From: Planctomyces sp. SH-PL14
Lineage (GTDB): Bacteria; Planctomycetota; Planctomycetia; Planctomycetales; Planctomycetaceae
Direction of reading: 5' to 3'
NCBI RefSeq assembly: GCF_001610835.1
Contig: NZ_CP011270.1
Span: 5,226,001 to 5,290,000, forward strand
Length of the DNA: 64,000 nt
The number at the start of each line of letters is the position of its first letter. Position 1 is the stretch's first letter. This document shows, in pieces, positions 46,536 to 54,172 of the stretch. A program made the position numbers and the translations under genes. Under the pieces are notes generated by a model, which did no database searches, was not told the DNA's origin, and worked only from the letters and a program-made list of their open reading frames with translations.

Positions 46536-49500
46536 TCACTCCCGCGTGATGAACTCATCGAGGTTCAGGAGAATCCGGGCCGTCGCGATCCAGGCGGCGT
46601 TCGTCTCCGGGGCGACGCCCGGGATGGCGTCGGTGCCGATCAGGGGTTTGGCCTGATCGGGATGGGCGCGATACCACTCAACGGCGTCCGCGAGGAGCCG
46701 GTTGAGCTCGGTCTGCTCCGCCGCCGTCGGCGTCCTGGCGACGCACAGCCGGAAGCCCCGCGCCAGGCGGGCCGCGTCGTCGGTCGCGGCGGTTTCGGTG
46801 TAGAGGAGCCGTTTCGCGAGACCCCGGGCCGCTTCGGCGAAGGTCTCGTTGTTGAGGGTCACGAGCGCCTGGAGCGGTGTGTTGGAAGCCTGCCGCTCAA
46901 TACAGGTCAGGTTCGCGTCCGGGCAGTCGAAGGTGGTCAGGTTGGGATGTGGAGAAGTCCGCTTGAAGAAGGTGTACATCCCGCGGCGTAACCGGTCCTC
47001 CCCCGGCGAGACCGTCCACTTGAAGTTGCCGGCGTAGCTCAACTCGGCGATGCCGGGGGGCAGCGGCGGGAAGACGCTCGGCCCGCCGACCTTGCCCGAG
47101 AGCAGGCCGGCGACGTCGAGGCTGATGTCCCGGACGATCTCCCCTTCCACCCGCAGCCGGTTCTGTCGGGCCAGCCAGACGTTCTGCGGATCGCGCTCGT
47201 GGAGGTCCGGCCGATGCCGCGACGACTGCCGGTAGGTGGCCGAGAGAACAATCTGCCGGATCAGGGCCTTGCGGGACCAGGGCTTTCGTGAAGCGGCGTC
47301 GGCCGCCGGATTGCGGCCGATGAAGTCCGCCGCCAGCCAGTCGAGCAGCTCCGGATGCGAAGGACGTTCGCCGCGGATGCCGAAGTCGGCTACCGAGCGG
47401 ACGAGCCCTTCGCCGAAGAGGTACCGCCACACATGATTGACCGTGACGCGGGGAGGGAGCGGGTTGTCCGGCGAGACGAGCCAGCGGGCGAGATCCAGCC
47501 GGTCCGCCGGTTGTCCTTCTTGACGCGAAACAAGCCCGGGGAGCGTCGCCAGTCCGCCGGGGGCGACGGGAGACTCCTTGACTGGTTCCAGGAACTCGCC
47601 GCGACGGAGAATGAAGGTCTCTCGCGGCTCTTTCATCCGCTGCAGCAGGATGCGGGCCTTGACCTCCGGCTTGGGAGGTTTGTTCTTGTAGTGGGCGTCG
47701 AGCTTCGCGATCAGCGGCTTCGTGGCCGCTTCCTGTCGGCTGATGTGATCGGCCAGTTCCTGACGCTGGGCGTCCGTTCGCTTCTCGGCCGGCGTTTCGA
47801 GAACGACCTTGATGGCGTCCGGGATCTTGACGTCCGGTTCAAACCCGGCCCGCAGCGCCACTCGGAACCGCCCGATCGTGTGCTGCTGGCCATACTCCTG
47901 CTGGAGGCGGACGCGGATGTGCGTCACGGTGTCGGCCGAGGGGCTGGTGAGCGGCTCGGTCAGGTAGAGCATGACGTCGTGCGACTCGCCGAACTTCGGG
48001 CCGATCGCCCATCCGGTGTCGGTCTTGCCATCGTAGACGTCCTTCGCCAGCCAGGGCTTGTCCGCCTGCTCGAAGTCCGCTGTCGCGGAAGAGAACGTCA
48101 GCCGGCGGGCATCGGAGAAGTCCGCCGCGGAGGCGACTTCGACGACGACCTCGCTGAGAACGAAGTTTCCATGCCCGACCCGTCCGGGCCCCTTGTTGGG
48201 AAGACGAGAGTCGTTCAGGCAATGGATCCGGATCGACTTGATGGGGGCGGTCGCGGCGGAGCGAGGGAGCTGGCCGGTCACGGTGTAGGTGGCGCGGTCC
48301 GGGTTCTCGCCCTCGACCAGAACCGATCCGTCGTCCTGCGGCGTGAACGTCACCGTTTCGTCGCAGGTGTACTGAATCTCGTCGATGCCGGAGATCTGGA
48401 CCGGCTCCGCGATCATCCGGGCCAGGATCGCCTGGGCCTTCTCCTCCCAGGCGACGAACGCCGGAGCGTGTTTCTCCTGCTCTATCCGCAGGTCGGCCAG
48501 AAGCGAGGCGGTGGTCCGGTCATAGGCGGCCCTGGCGACCTCGTACTCGGCGATCTCCCGCTCCGACTTGGGGACGACCGTCGTGTTCTCGTCGCCGTTG
48601 TTGAAGAAGCTGAAGAGCTGGTAGTACTCGCGCTGGGTGATGGCGTCGTACTTGTGCGTGTGGCAGCGGGCGCAGCCGACGGTCAGCCCCAGCCAGACCG
48701 CGCCGGTCGTCTCGGTCCGGTCAAAGCAGGCCTCGACGCGGAACTGCTCCTGGTCGGTCCCCCCTTCGGTGTTGGTCAGTGTCTGGCGATGGAAAGCGGT
48801 CGCCAGCTTCTGCATCGGCGTCGCCTCGGGGAGCAGGTCCCCGGCGAGCTGCTCGACGGTGAACTGGTCGAAGGGCATGTCGGCGTTGATAGCGTCGATG
48901 ACCCAGTCCCGCCAGCGGTAGGCGTCGGGGCGGGCGTTGTCCTTCTCGTAGCCGTCGGAGTCGGCGTAGCGGGCCATGTCGAGCCAGTGCCGGCCCCAGC
49001 GTTCGCCGAAGTGCGGCGAGTCGAGGAGGTGGTCGACGAGGGCGGCGTAGGCTTCCGGCCGCAGGTCGTTCACGAAGGCGTCGACTTCCTCGACGCTCGG
49101 GGGGAGGCCGGTCAGGTCGAGCGAGAGGCGGCGGATGAGCGTGGGGCGGTCCGCTTCGGGCGAGGGGGCGACGCCGCGGCGCTCGAGCTCCGCCAGGACG
49201 AAGTGGTCGATGGCGTTGGCGGCCCAGTCACGGCGGCGGACCTCCGGCAGCGGGGCGACGTGGAGCGGCTGGTAGGACCAGTGGGTGTTCTTCGCGTCGG
49301 CCGCGACGGTCGAGGCCGGCCAGGTGCAACCCCCATCGATCCAGGCCCGCAGGAGGCCGACCTCTTCTTTCGAGAGGGGGGTGCCTTCGGGGGGCATGAT
49401 GTTGTCGGGGTCGGTCCCGGCGACGTAGTGGATGAGGCGGCTGTCGGCGCTTTTGCCGCTGACGACGGCCGGTCCCTGGTCGCCCCCGAGCAGGAGGGCT

Positions 49501-49706
49501 TCGCGGCGGTCGAGGCGGAGGCCGGACTCCTGTTTCTCCGAACCGTGGCAGGACCAGCAGCGTTTCTGCAGGAGGGGCTGGATGTCCTGGGTGAAGTCGA
49601 CGGGCCGTGTTGCGGCGGGCGGCAGTTCATCGCCCCAGGCGGGGCAGGTGAGCATGGCCCCGAGGAGGAGAGCCTGGCAACCGCGGAGGAGAGGGAACAT
49701 CGACAA
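46536..49706 (-). CDS. PSCyt1/DUF1549/DUF1553 secreted cytochrome-domain protein
   Basis: A 1056-residue exported protein; an ATG two codons later is equally possible. The signal peptide ends near PAWGDEL. The c-type haem motif CWSCH is at residues 50-54 in a PSCyt1 domain. DUF1549 begins near 175 (PTLIRRLSLDLTGLPPSVEE) and includes CARCHTHKYD. DUF1553 is in the C-terminal third (SPDNPLPPRVTVNHVWRYLF). Between DUF1549 and DUF1553 there is a longer insert than in the protein at 16234 (about 125 residues difference), containing discoidin-like beta sequence (AATAPIKSIRIHCLNDSRLP). It probably forms an operon with DUF1501. Confidence 0.93.
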   Translation of the reverse strand: MSMFPLLRGCQALLLGAMLTCPAWGDELPPAATRPVDFTQDIQPLLQKRCWSCHGSEKQESGLRLDRREALLLGGDQGPAVVSGKSADSRLIHYVAGTDPDNIMPPEGTPLSKEEVGLLRAWIDGGCTWPASTVAADAKNTHWSYQPLHVAPLPEVRRRDWAANAIDHFVLAELERRGVAPSPEADRPTLIRRLSLDLTGLPPSVEEVDAFVNDLRPEAYAALVDHLLDSPHFGERWGRHWLDMARYADSDGYEKDNARPDAYRWRDWVIDAINADMPFDQFTVEQLAGDLLPEATPMQKLATAFHRQTLTNTEGGTDQEQFRVEACFDRTETTGAVWLGLTVGCARCHTHKYDAITQREYYQLFSFFNNGDENTTVVPKSEREIAEYEVARAAYDRTTASLLADLRIEQEKHAPAFVAWEEKAQAILARMIAEPVQISGIDEIQYTCDETVTFTPQDDGSVLVEGENPDRATYTVTGQLPRSAATAPIKSIRIHCLNDSRLPNKGPGRVGHGNFVLSEVVVEVASAADFSDARRLTFSSATADFEQADKPWLAKDVYDGKTDTGWAIGPKFGESHDVMLYLTEPLTSPSADTVTHIRVRLQQEYGQQHTIGRFRVALRAGFEPDVKIPDAIKVVLETPAEKRTDAQRQELADHISRQEAATKPLIAKLDAHYKNKPPKPEVKARILLQRMKEPRETFILRRGEFLEPVKESPVAPGGLATLPGLVSRQEGQPADRLDLARWLVSPDNPLPPRVTVNHVWRYLFGEGLVRSVADFGIRGERPSHPELLDWLAADFIGRNPAADAASRKPWSRKALIRQIVLSATYRQSSRHRPDLHERDPQNVWLARQNRLRVEGEIVRDISLDVAGLLSGKVGGPSVFPPLPPGIAELSYAGNFKWTVSPGEDRLRRGMYTFFKRTSPHPNLTTFDCPDANLTCIERQASNTPLQALVTLNNETFAEAARGLAKRLLYTETAATDDAARLARGFRLCVARTPTAAEQTELNRLLADAVEWYRAHPDQAKPLIGTDAIPGVAPETNAAWIATARILLNLDEFITRE

Positions 49707-49816
49707 GCCTTCGCGATGGACCGGGGACGGTTCCCAGGTTTGCGCGGACCGGGGACCTGTTGAGTTTACCGTGGGTGGGGATGGAGGTCACCCATCGGTG
49801 GATGTTGATTTGGTGT

Positions 49817-50134
49817 AACCGGGGTCCAGGGGGCAACCCCTGGTAGGGAGTGCAGAGGGGCAACGCCCCTTTGCCCGCCGGAGGCCTGGCCCGCGAGAGA
49901 TGTCTGAAGGAGATCGTGTCCAAACGCGGACATCGTGTCGCATGCCCCCTCACCAAGCCGCGGGGATTCCGATGCGAGCGGGAAGTCTCAACGCCGGTTC
50001 CACAAAAGGGACATCCGTTGTGTCCCACGGTTCCTCATGGAAGTGCCTCCGGCGGCAAGGGGGCGAGGCCCCCTTGACCCCGGCTGCCGTCGCACATTGG
50101 GTTTGAGTGAGCACAGCCGAGCCGGCGAGGACAC
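49817..50134 (-). repeat. dispersed structured repeat, copy 11
   Basis: A full-length inverse copy in a divergent region, with the long terminal hairpin CCAGGGGGCAACCCCTGG. It is 110 bp from the PSCyt1 gene start and about 150 bp from the next plus-strand start. Confidence 0.9.
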
Positions 50135-50282
50135 CCTTTGGCGAACGGTCGGTTCCGCGCCAGAATGGGGCGAACCCGGCGGCGTTCCTCGCCCTCTGGA
50201 GAGATGGAGACTCCGGCGTGCCCGGATCTCTCCTGGTGGCGGGGAACGGAAGGGCAGGGCGGCGCGCCAGCAGAGGATCGAC
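50135..50282. promoter_or_regulatory. upstream region of the nucleotidyltransferase module
   Basis: 148 bp between repeat copy 11 and the GTG start at 50283. It presumably contains the promoter for the two-gene module. AGAGGA five bases before the start is a plausible ribosome-binding site. No clear palindrome or promoter pair. Confidence 0.4.
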
Positions 50283-50915
50283 GTGACGGAGTTCCACGGT
50301 TCGTTCGAACTGCACATCACGATCGCCGTGCCGTCGGCGGACGAGTGGGCTCGGCTCTCGTCCTGGGGCGTCGACCACAAAGCCAAGTGCGTCTGGATCG
50401 AACTGGCCCGCGGGCTCCAGCCCTCCCAACCGATGGTCACGGTCCACCGCTCAGGGACGCTCGCCGGAATCCTCGAGGAGTGCCGGTCGCTGGAAGGGGA
50501 ACTCCGGGGCCTCGGCCTGACGCCGCTCCGGAAGAAGGTCGAATGCGCGATCGACAACGACAGCGTCCCCCGCGAGGATCGCGATTGGGGGCCAGTCCAC
50601 GTGGGCCGGTACTTCGAAAGCCACGTCAAACTGCTCCTTGAGGAGTCCGAAGACCTGACCGGGATCCGCCAACTGGCGGAACGGCACGAAGGCCACCTGT
50701 CGCGGAACGCCTTTCGGACGCGGGAGGACGGGCGGCAGGAGCGGTTCGTGACGCAGCGGGGGCGCGGCTGCGGCCGTCGAACCTTTCAGGAGCGGATCGA
50801 CGCCCTCGTCCGAACGTTCGAAGCGGCCGGCGTGTCGATCGCGGAGATCGAGCGGGAGTTCGTGGTCTTCGACAGCCGGGAACAACTGGATTCCGGATGG
50901 TTGACCGATTCGTAG
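50283..50915 (+). CDS. unknown protein paired with AbiEii-like nucleotidyltransferase
   Basis: A 210-residue protein from the GTG at 50283, supported by AGAGGA upstream; the frame is open earlier but runs through the repeat. It is soluble, with no signal or membrane helix. Notable segments: FHGSFELHITIAVPS at the start, KCVWIELARGLQPSQPMVTV, GRYFESHVKLLLEE, HEGHLSRNAFRTREDGRQ and EREFVVFDSREQLDSGWL at the end. The regular His, Arg and Glu positions look like conserved active-site residues rather than structure alone. I cannot name the family. The next gene starts 12 bp after its stop, so they are surely co-transcribed. It is not a winged-helix AbiEi-type antitoxin by appearance. Confidence 0.75.
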   Translation: MTEFHGSFELHITIAVPSADEWARLSSWGVDHKAKCVWIELARGLQPSQPMVTVHRSGTLAGILEECRSLEGELRGLGLTPLRKKVECAIDNDSVPREDRDWGPVHVGRYFESHVKLLLEESEDLTGIRQLAERHEGHLSRNAFRTREDGRQERFVTQRGRGCGRRTFQERIDALVRTFEAAGVSIAEIEREFVVFDSREQLDSGWLTDS

Positions 50916-50927
50916 TGAGGCCCTCGG

Positions 50928-52010
50928 ATGACATTCGGTAACAAGGACTGGTGGACGTTTCTCGGCGGCTGGAGCTGGAATCCGTTCGGCTTTGCGAAGC
51001 CGGTACTGCCGGCTTCGCAAAGCGACGAAACGCCGTCCGTGAGACCGTTCACAGAGCTCCACTTGGAGATGACGCGCCGCGGCTCGAAGCCGGAATACCC
51101 CTACACCTTCGTGGCGTTGCCGGAGTCCCAGCAGGCGGGCCGTCCCGTGCTCTTCGATCCGGCACTCCAGCATATCGCCAATGGATTCCGTCACGGCGAT
51201 CCCGTCCTGCCGGATCCGGCGACCCGCGTCGAGTGGCAGAAAGGACGGCGATCGGTCACGGCGGGCGTGCTCCGCAGCCTCGTCGAATCCCCGGAGTTGT
51301 CGGACCACCTGGCGCTTCGCGGAAGCCTCCCCCTGAAGTGCTGGTGCCCGGACGTCGCCCGAGAGCCAGGGGATCTCGACTTCGTCGTCGTCCCTTCGAC
51401 GATCGTGATGCAGAGCGACGCGGCGAATGCTCTTCTGGAACGGCTCGTGAAGGCGATCTCGAATGCCGACGTCGGCGGAAGGGCCCGCCTCATGCCCGAG
51501 AGGATGCGCTCGGACCTCATCTGGACTTATAGCCGCGTCCCCGGCCGGCGGTTCGTCGTCCCGTGGCAGGTCGACGAACTCCCGGTCGGGACGCTGCAGA
51601 TCGACCTTGTCTTCGAGGAAGCGGTTCCGGAGAACGCGTTCCGCCGCGACCGCCCCGTTCTACCGGACGGCTCCGAGGTGTCGTGTCTGGTGGCAACGCC
51701 GGAGATGTCGCTGATCTGGAAGCTCCAGTGGCTCCTGACCGACGCGCACGCCCAGGGGAAGGACCTGTACGATGCCGTCGTCCTCTCGCGGATCGCCTCC
51801 CTCTCCGTCGAGGAACTCGACCGGCAACTCCGAAGCGTCGAACCCCAGTGGGACCGTAACCCGCTCTCGCTGGGCCGCATTCGGGAACTGCGGACCGAGT
51901 GGAAGCATTTCGAAGCCGAGTACCCCTGGATCGGCGGCACGGAACGGGAGTGGCTCGATCGGCTGATCGAAGGAGTCCGGCCCGCGTTCGAACGTCCCGC
52001 CGCCTCGTGA
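50928..52010 (+). CDS. AbiEii/AbiGii-like nucleotidyltransferase
   Basis: A 360-residue protein. The nucleotidyltransferase core is recognisable: LALRGSLPLKCW (residues 128-139, Gly-Ser motif), then GDLDFVV with Asp 149 and 151, then the third acidic position in QIDLVF (Asp 226). The family-typical late motif is WKLQWLLTDAHAQGKDLYDA (about 265-283). These match the AbiEii/AbiGii toxin family, whose members transfer nucleotides to RNA. The first 45 residues are atypical and include a segment encoded by a 14-bp perfect inverted repeat. A start at 51069 (residue 48) is possible. It partners the gene 12 bp upstream. Whether the pair is a toxin-antitoxin or another module is unknown. Confidence 0.8.
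   Translation: MTFGNKDWWTFLGGWSWNPFGFAKPVLPASQSDETPSVRPFTELHLEMTRRGSKPEYPYTFVALPESQQAGRPVLFDPALQHIANGFRHGDPVLPDPATRVEWQKGRRSVTAGVLRSLVESPELSDHLALRGSLPLKCWCPDVAREPGDLDFVVVPSTIVMQSDAANALLERLVKAISNADVGGRARLMPERMRSDLIWTYSRVPGRRFVVPWQVDELPVGTLQIDLVFEEAVPENAFRRDRPVLPDGSEVSCLVATPEMSLIWKLQWLLTDAHAQGKDLYDAVVLSRIASLSVEELDRQLRSVEPQWDRNPLSLGRIRELRTEWKHFEAEYPWIGGTEREWLDRLIEGVRPAFERPAAS
50990..51022. repeat. perfect inverted repeat inside the nucleotidyltransferase gene
   Basis: CTTTGCGAAGCCGG (50990-51003) and CCGGCTTCGCAAAG (51009-51022) are separated by 5 nt. The hairpin lies in frame and encodes residues about 21-32. It could be a palindromic mini-insertion or a translational control hairpin. Confidence 0.85.
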
Positions 52011-52068
52011 TCGAGTACCCTGGCACACGTTTCGGGATCAGACCAGCCGGGAGGAAACGATCGACACG

Positions 52069-52842
52069 ATGGAACCGACTCCGCTCGTGATGCTCCCGGG
52101 ACTCGATGGCTCCGGACGGCTCTTTCGTCCCTTTCTCCTGCAGCTGCCGGACTGGATCGAACCGGTCGTCATTCCCTATCCGGCCGATCGGGCCATGTCG
52201 TACGGGGATCTCGTCGAGCACATCCGGCCGAGGCTGCCCCGCGATCGGCCGTTCGCGCTTCTCGGGGAGTCGTTCGGCGGGCCGCTGGCCATCCGGCTGG
52301 CCGCGGAGAAGCCCCCGCAATTGTGCGGGCTGATCCTGTGCGGAACGTTCGCGCGGAATCCGCATCTGTGGATCCCGCAGGTCTCGCGGCATCTGGTCCA
52401 TCCGGTCCTGTTCCGGCTGTGGCCGATGATCTGGCTGGCGCGGCGGGTCTTGGGGCTGGGGATCTCAAGCGAGATCCAGCACGAGATGCGCGAGGCGCAG
52501 CGCGCCGTCTCCGGGGCCGCCCTGGCGATGCGGCTCAAGGAGGTGATCCGCGTCGACGTCCGGGAGGAGCTGCGGCGGGTCGATGTGCCGGTTCTGTCGT
52601 TGACGGGGCTTCGGGACTGGATCGTGCCGGGTTGGAACGGGCGGGCGATTTCGAAACTCTGCGCCTCCCGCCAGGGGGCTTGCGGGTTTGAGGAGACGGG
52701 TTTCGAGGCCGGACACCTCATTCTGCAGGGGCACGCGGCTCAGGCGTCTTCGGTGGTCACGGACTTTGTGCGGCGCGTGGCTGCCGTAGGACCGCCGGAG
52801 CAGGTGGACGTACTGGACGAAGTGGAAGGAGAGCGAATCTGA
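52069..52842 (+). CDS. alpha/beta hydrolase
   Basis: A 257-residue serine hydrolase. An oxyanion-type LPGLDGSGRLF lies near the N-terminus. The nucleophile elbow GESFGG is at residues about 66-71. A candidate Asp is in LTGLRDWIVP, and a late His is in FEAGHLILQ, which completes the Ser-Asp-His triad. There is no signal peptide. The substrate is unknown. It follows the nucleotidyltransferase by 58 bp on the same strand and may share its transcript, but a functional link is not implied. Confidence 0.88.
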   Translation: MEPTPLVMLPGLDGSGRLFRPFLLQLPDWIEPVVIPYPADRAMSYGDLVEHIRPRLPRDRPFALLGESFGGPLAIRLAAEKPPQLCGLILCGTFARNPHLWIPQVSRHLVHPVLFRLWPMIWLARRVLGLGISSEIQHEMREAQRAVSGAALAMRLKEVIRVDVREELRRVDVPVLSLTGLRDWIVPGWNGRAISKLCASRQGACGFEETGFEAGHLILQGHAAQASSVVTDFVRRVAAVGPPEQVDVLDEVEGERI

Positions 52843-53169
52843 CCCGAGCGCTCCGTGCTCATCCGGCCCCCGATCTCGCAAAGAGCCTCCCGGTCGAGAG
52901 GGCCAGGAATTCCCTGGGGGGCCGGTCGGGCGTTGAACTTCCAACATGGATTCGCGGGAAGCGAAGACGCCCTCACGGGACGCTCGAAAAGAATTCCGAC
53001 GACGTTCATTCCCCGTGAAACCGTTGGGCTTCCTGCGGAGAGAAAGGTGGGTCCGCGACCTCCACGGGCGACATGGCACGGCGGTTGCAGACGGATCCTG
53101 ACGGGAACGGAAGAAGCTGCCAGACACGGGGTCGGCGGTTGCAGGAGTCCCCCTTCGGAAGTCACGTCC
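52843..53169. other. intergenic region, no gene seen
   Basis: 327 bp. A frame is open from 52855 into the small gene at 53170, but its translation is proline/arginine-rich and without coding pattern, so it is treated as non-coding. No RNA or repeat recognised. Confidence 0.4.
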
Positions 53170-53361
53170 ATGGAAACGCTCAACCTTGATCTGCGACTGA
53201 TGAGAATCCAGGCCCAGTGGACGGAAGCGGACCGCGCCGCCCGTCAGGTGGAGGGGCAGCGCCGGATGCGGGATTTCCTGAACAAGTTCCTCCGCACCGA
53301 GAGCAGCGACTCCTGCGACGTGGTCGTCCGCGGCCAGCGGTTCGACATGCATCCCCGCTAG
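53170..53361 (+). CDS. small hypothetical protein
   Basis: A 63-residue protein, charged and helical (LMRIQAQWTEADRAARQVEG, then RRMRDFLNKFLRTESSD), ending DVVVRGQRFDMHPR. I do not recognise the family. Support comes from a polar amphipathic pattern with little low-complexity sequence and from an ATG preceded by GGAAG at about 10 nt. It could be a DNA-binding or regulatory peptide, but nothing shows this. A spurious ORF remains possible. Confidence 0.5.
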   Translation: METLNLDLRLMRIQAQWTEADRAARQVEGQRRMRDFLNKFLRTESSDSCDVVVRGQRFDMHPR

Positions 53362-53850
53362 ATCTGCAGCCAGCCCGGAAAACTGACGTCGATCTGACGT
53401 CGAGTGTCTCAGGTGGGTTTGGTTTCAGAAGTGTGGGGATGGTTGGGGAGGGCGGTGTTGGATCCAGGCCGATGGCCTGTTTCCGTGATTCGCACCGAAC
53501 ACCAGCCGACACGATCGCTTGGTCTGCCTGGCTCTCGGGCGATGCCGCGTGCGGCGAAAGCGAGCGTCTTCTTTTCGCTCGTTCGCTCCGTTGTGCATCA
53601 GTCTGCGTGACCCGCTGGCTCTTCAGTCTGGCTCCGTGAGGGCGTCCTGCCTCGCGTTGAGTTTCTGCTTACGCTTCGGTCCGTCGGCCGACGCTTCTCC
53701 GTGATGACAGCCACGCCGAAGTTCGCGCGTCGACGCTGCCACGTTGACGGTCGGTGAACTCCGGTTGGCCCGCCTGGCTGCTTTTTGCGCGGCTGTCGCT
53801 TCGGCACCTGGAGATCGTTCTTCCCCGCGGGACATCCCAGGGACCACCAT
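53362..53850. other. gene-free region, possibly degraded sequence
   Basis: About 490 bp with no gene. TGACGTCGA is directly repeated with a 2-nt spacer near 53384-53404. Short frames on both strands are arginine/serine-rich and give no family signal. Composition is less GC-rich than genes, so it may be an old remnant or regulatory sequence. Confidence 0.4.
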
Positions 53851-53947
53851 GGGAGGGCGAGGCTCCCGCCGAGCCGCGTCGGTAGAGGACGCGTCCGAAA
53901 CCGAAGCGGCAAGGAACCTGCGCGGCTCAGCAGGAGCTTCGCCCTCC
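53851..53947. repeat. short element with terminal inverted repeats, copy B
   Basis: 97 bp with the same ends as the element at 14319-14472: GGGAGGGCGAGGCTCCC then GCCGAGCCGCG, and GCGCGGCTCAGCAGGAG then CTTCGCCCTCCC. The centre is shorter and different, which suggests the ends are the conserved part. Confidence 0.78.
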
Positions 53948-53997
53948 CGGTCCCCTTCCAGCTTTCAAGCGGGACCTGCGATCAACGCGGGTTGGAA

Positions 53998-54157
53998 TAG
54001 GGAGTCCTCAACGCCGGTTCCACAAAGGGGACATCCTTTGTGTCCCACGGTTCCTCATGGAAGTGCCTCCGGCGGCAAGGGGGTGAAACCCCCTTGACCC
54101 CGGCTGCCGCGGCACATTGGGTTTGAGCTATGGGAGTCCGTCCGGCAAGGACGCGAC
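53998..54157 (-). repeat. dispersed structured repeat, copy 12 (partial)
   Basis: Only the 5' half of the element is present, inverse orientation: from the GAGTCCTCAACGCCGG segment through CCTCCGGCGG, the 5' hairpin (GGGGGTGAAACCCCC) and the CCGGCAAGGACGCG end. The 3' hairpins are missing. It ends 16 bp before the feoB stop codon. Confidence 0.85.
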
Positions 54158-54172
54158 TCAAGACCCACTGCC

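Noticed and set aside
47355-49763. 802-residue open frame on the plus strand
   Set aside because: It is antisense to the PSCyt1/DUF1553 gene at 46536-49706, with Val/Gly/Arg-rich sequence and no family signal.
53598-53912. 104-residue minus-strand ORF
   Set aside because: It is Arg/Pro/Ser-rich and overlaps the short inverted-repeat element. There is no family resemblance.
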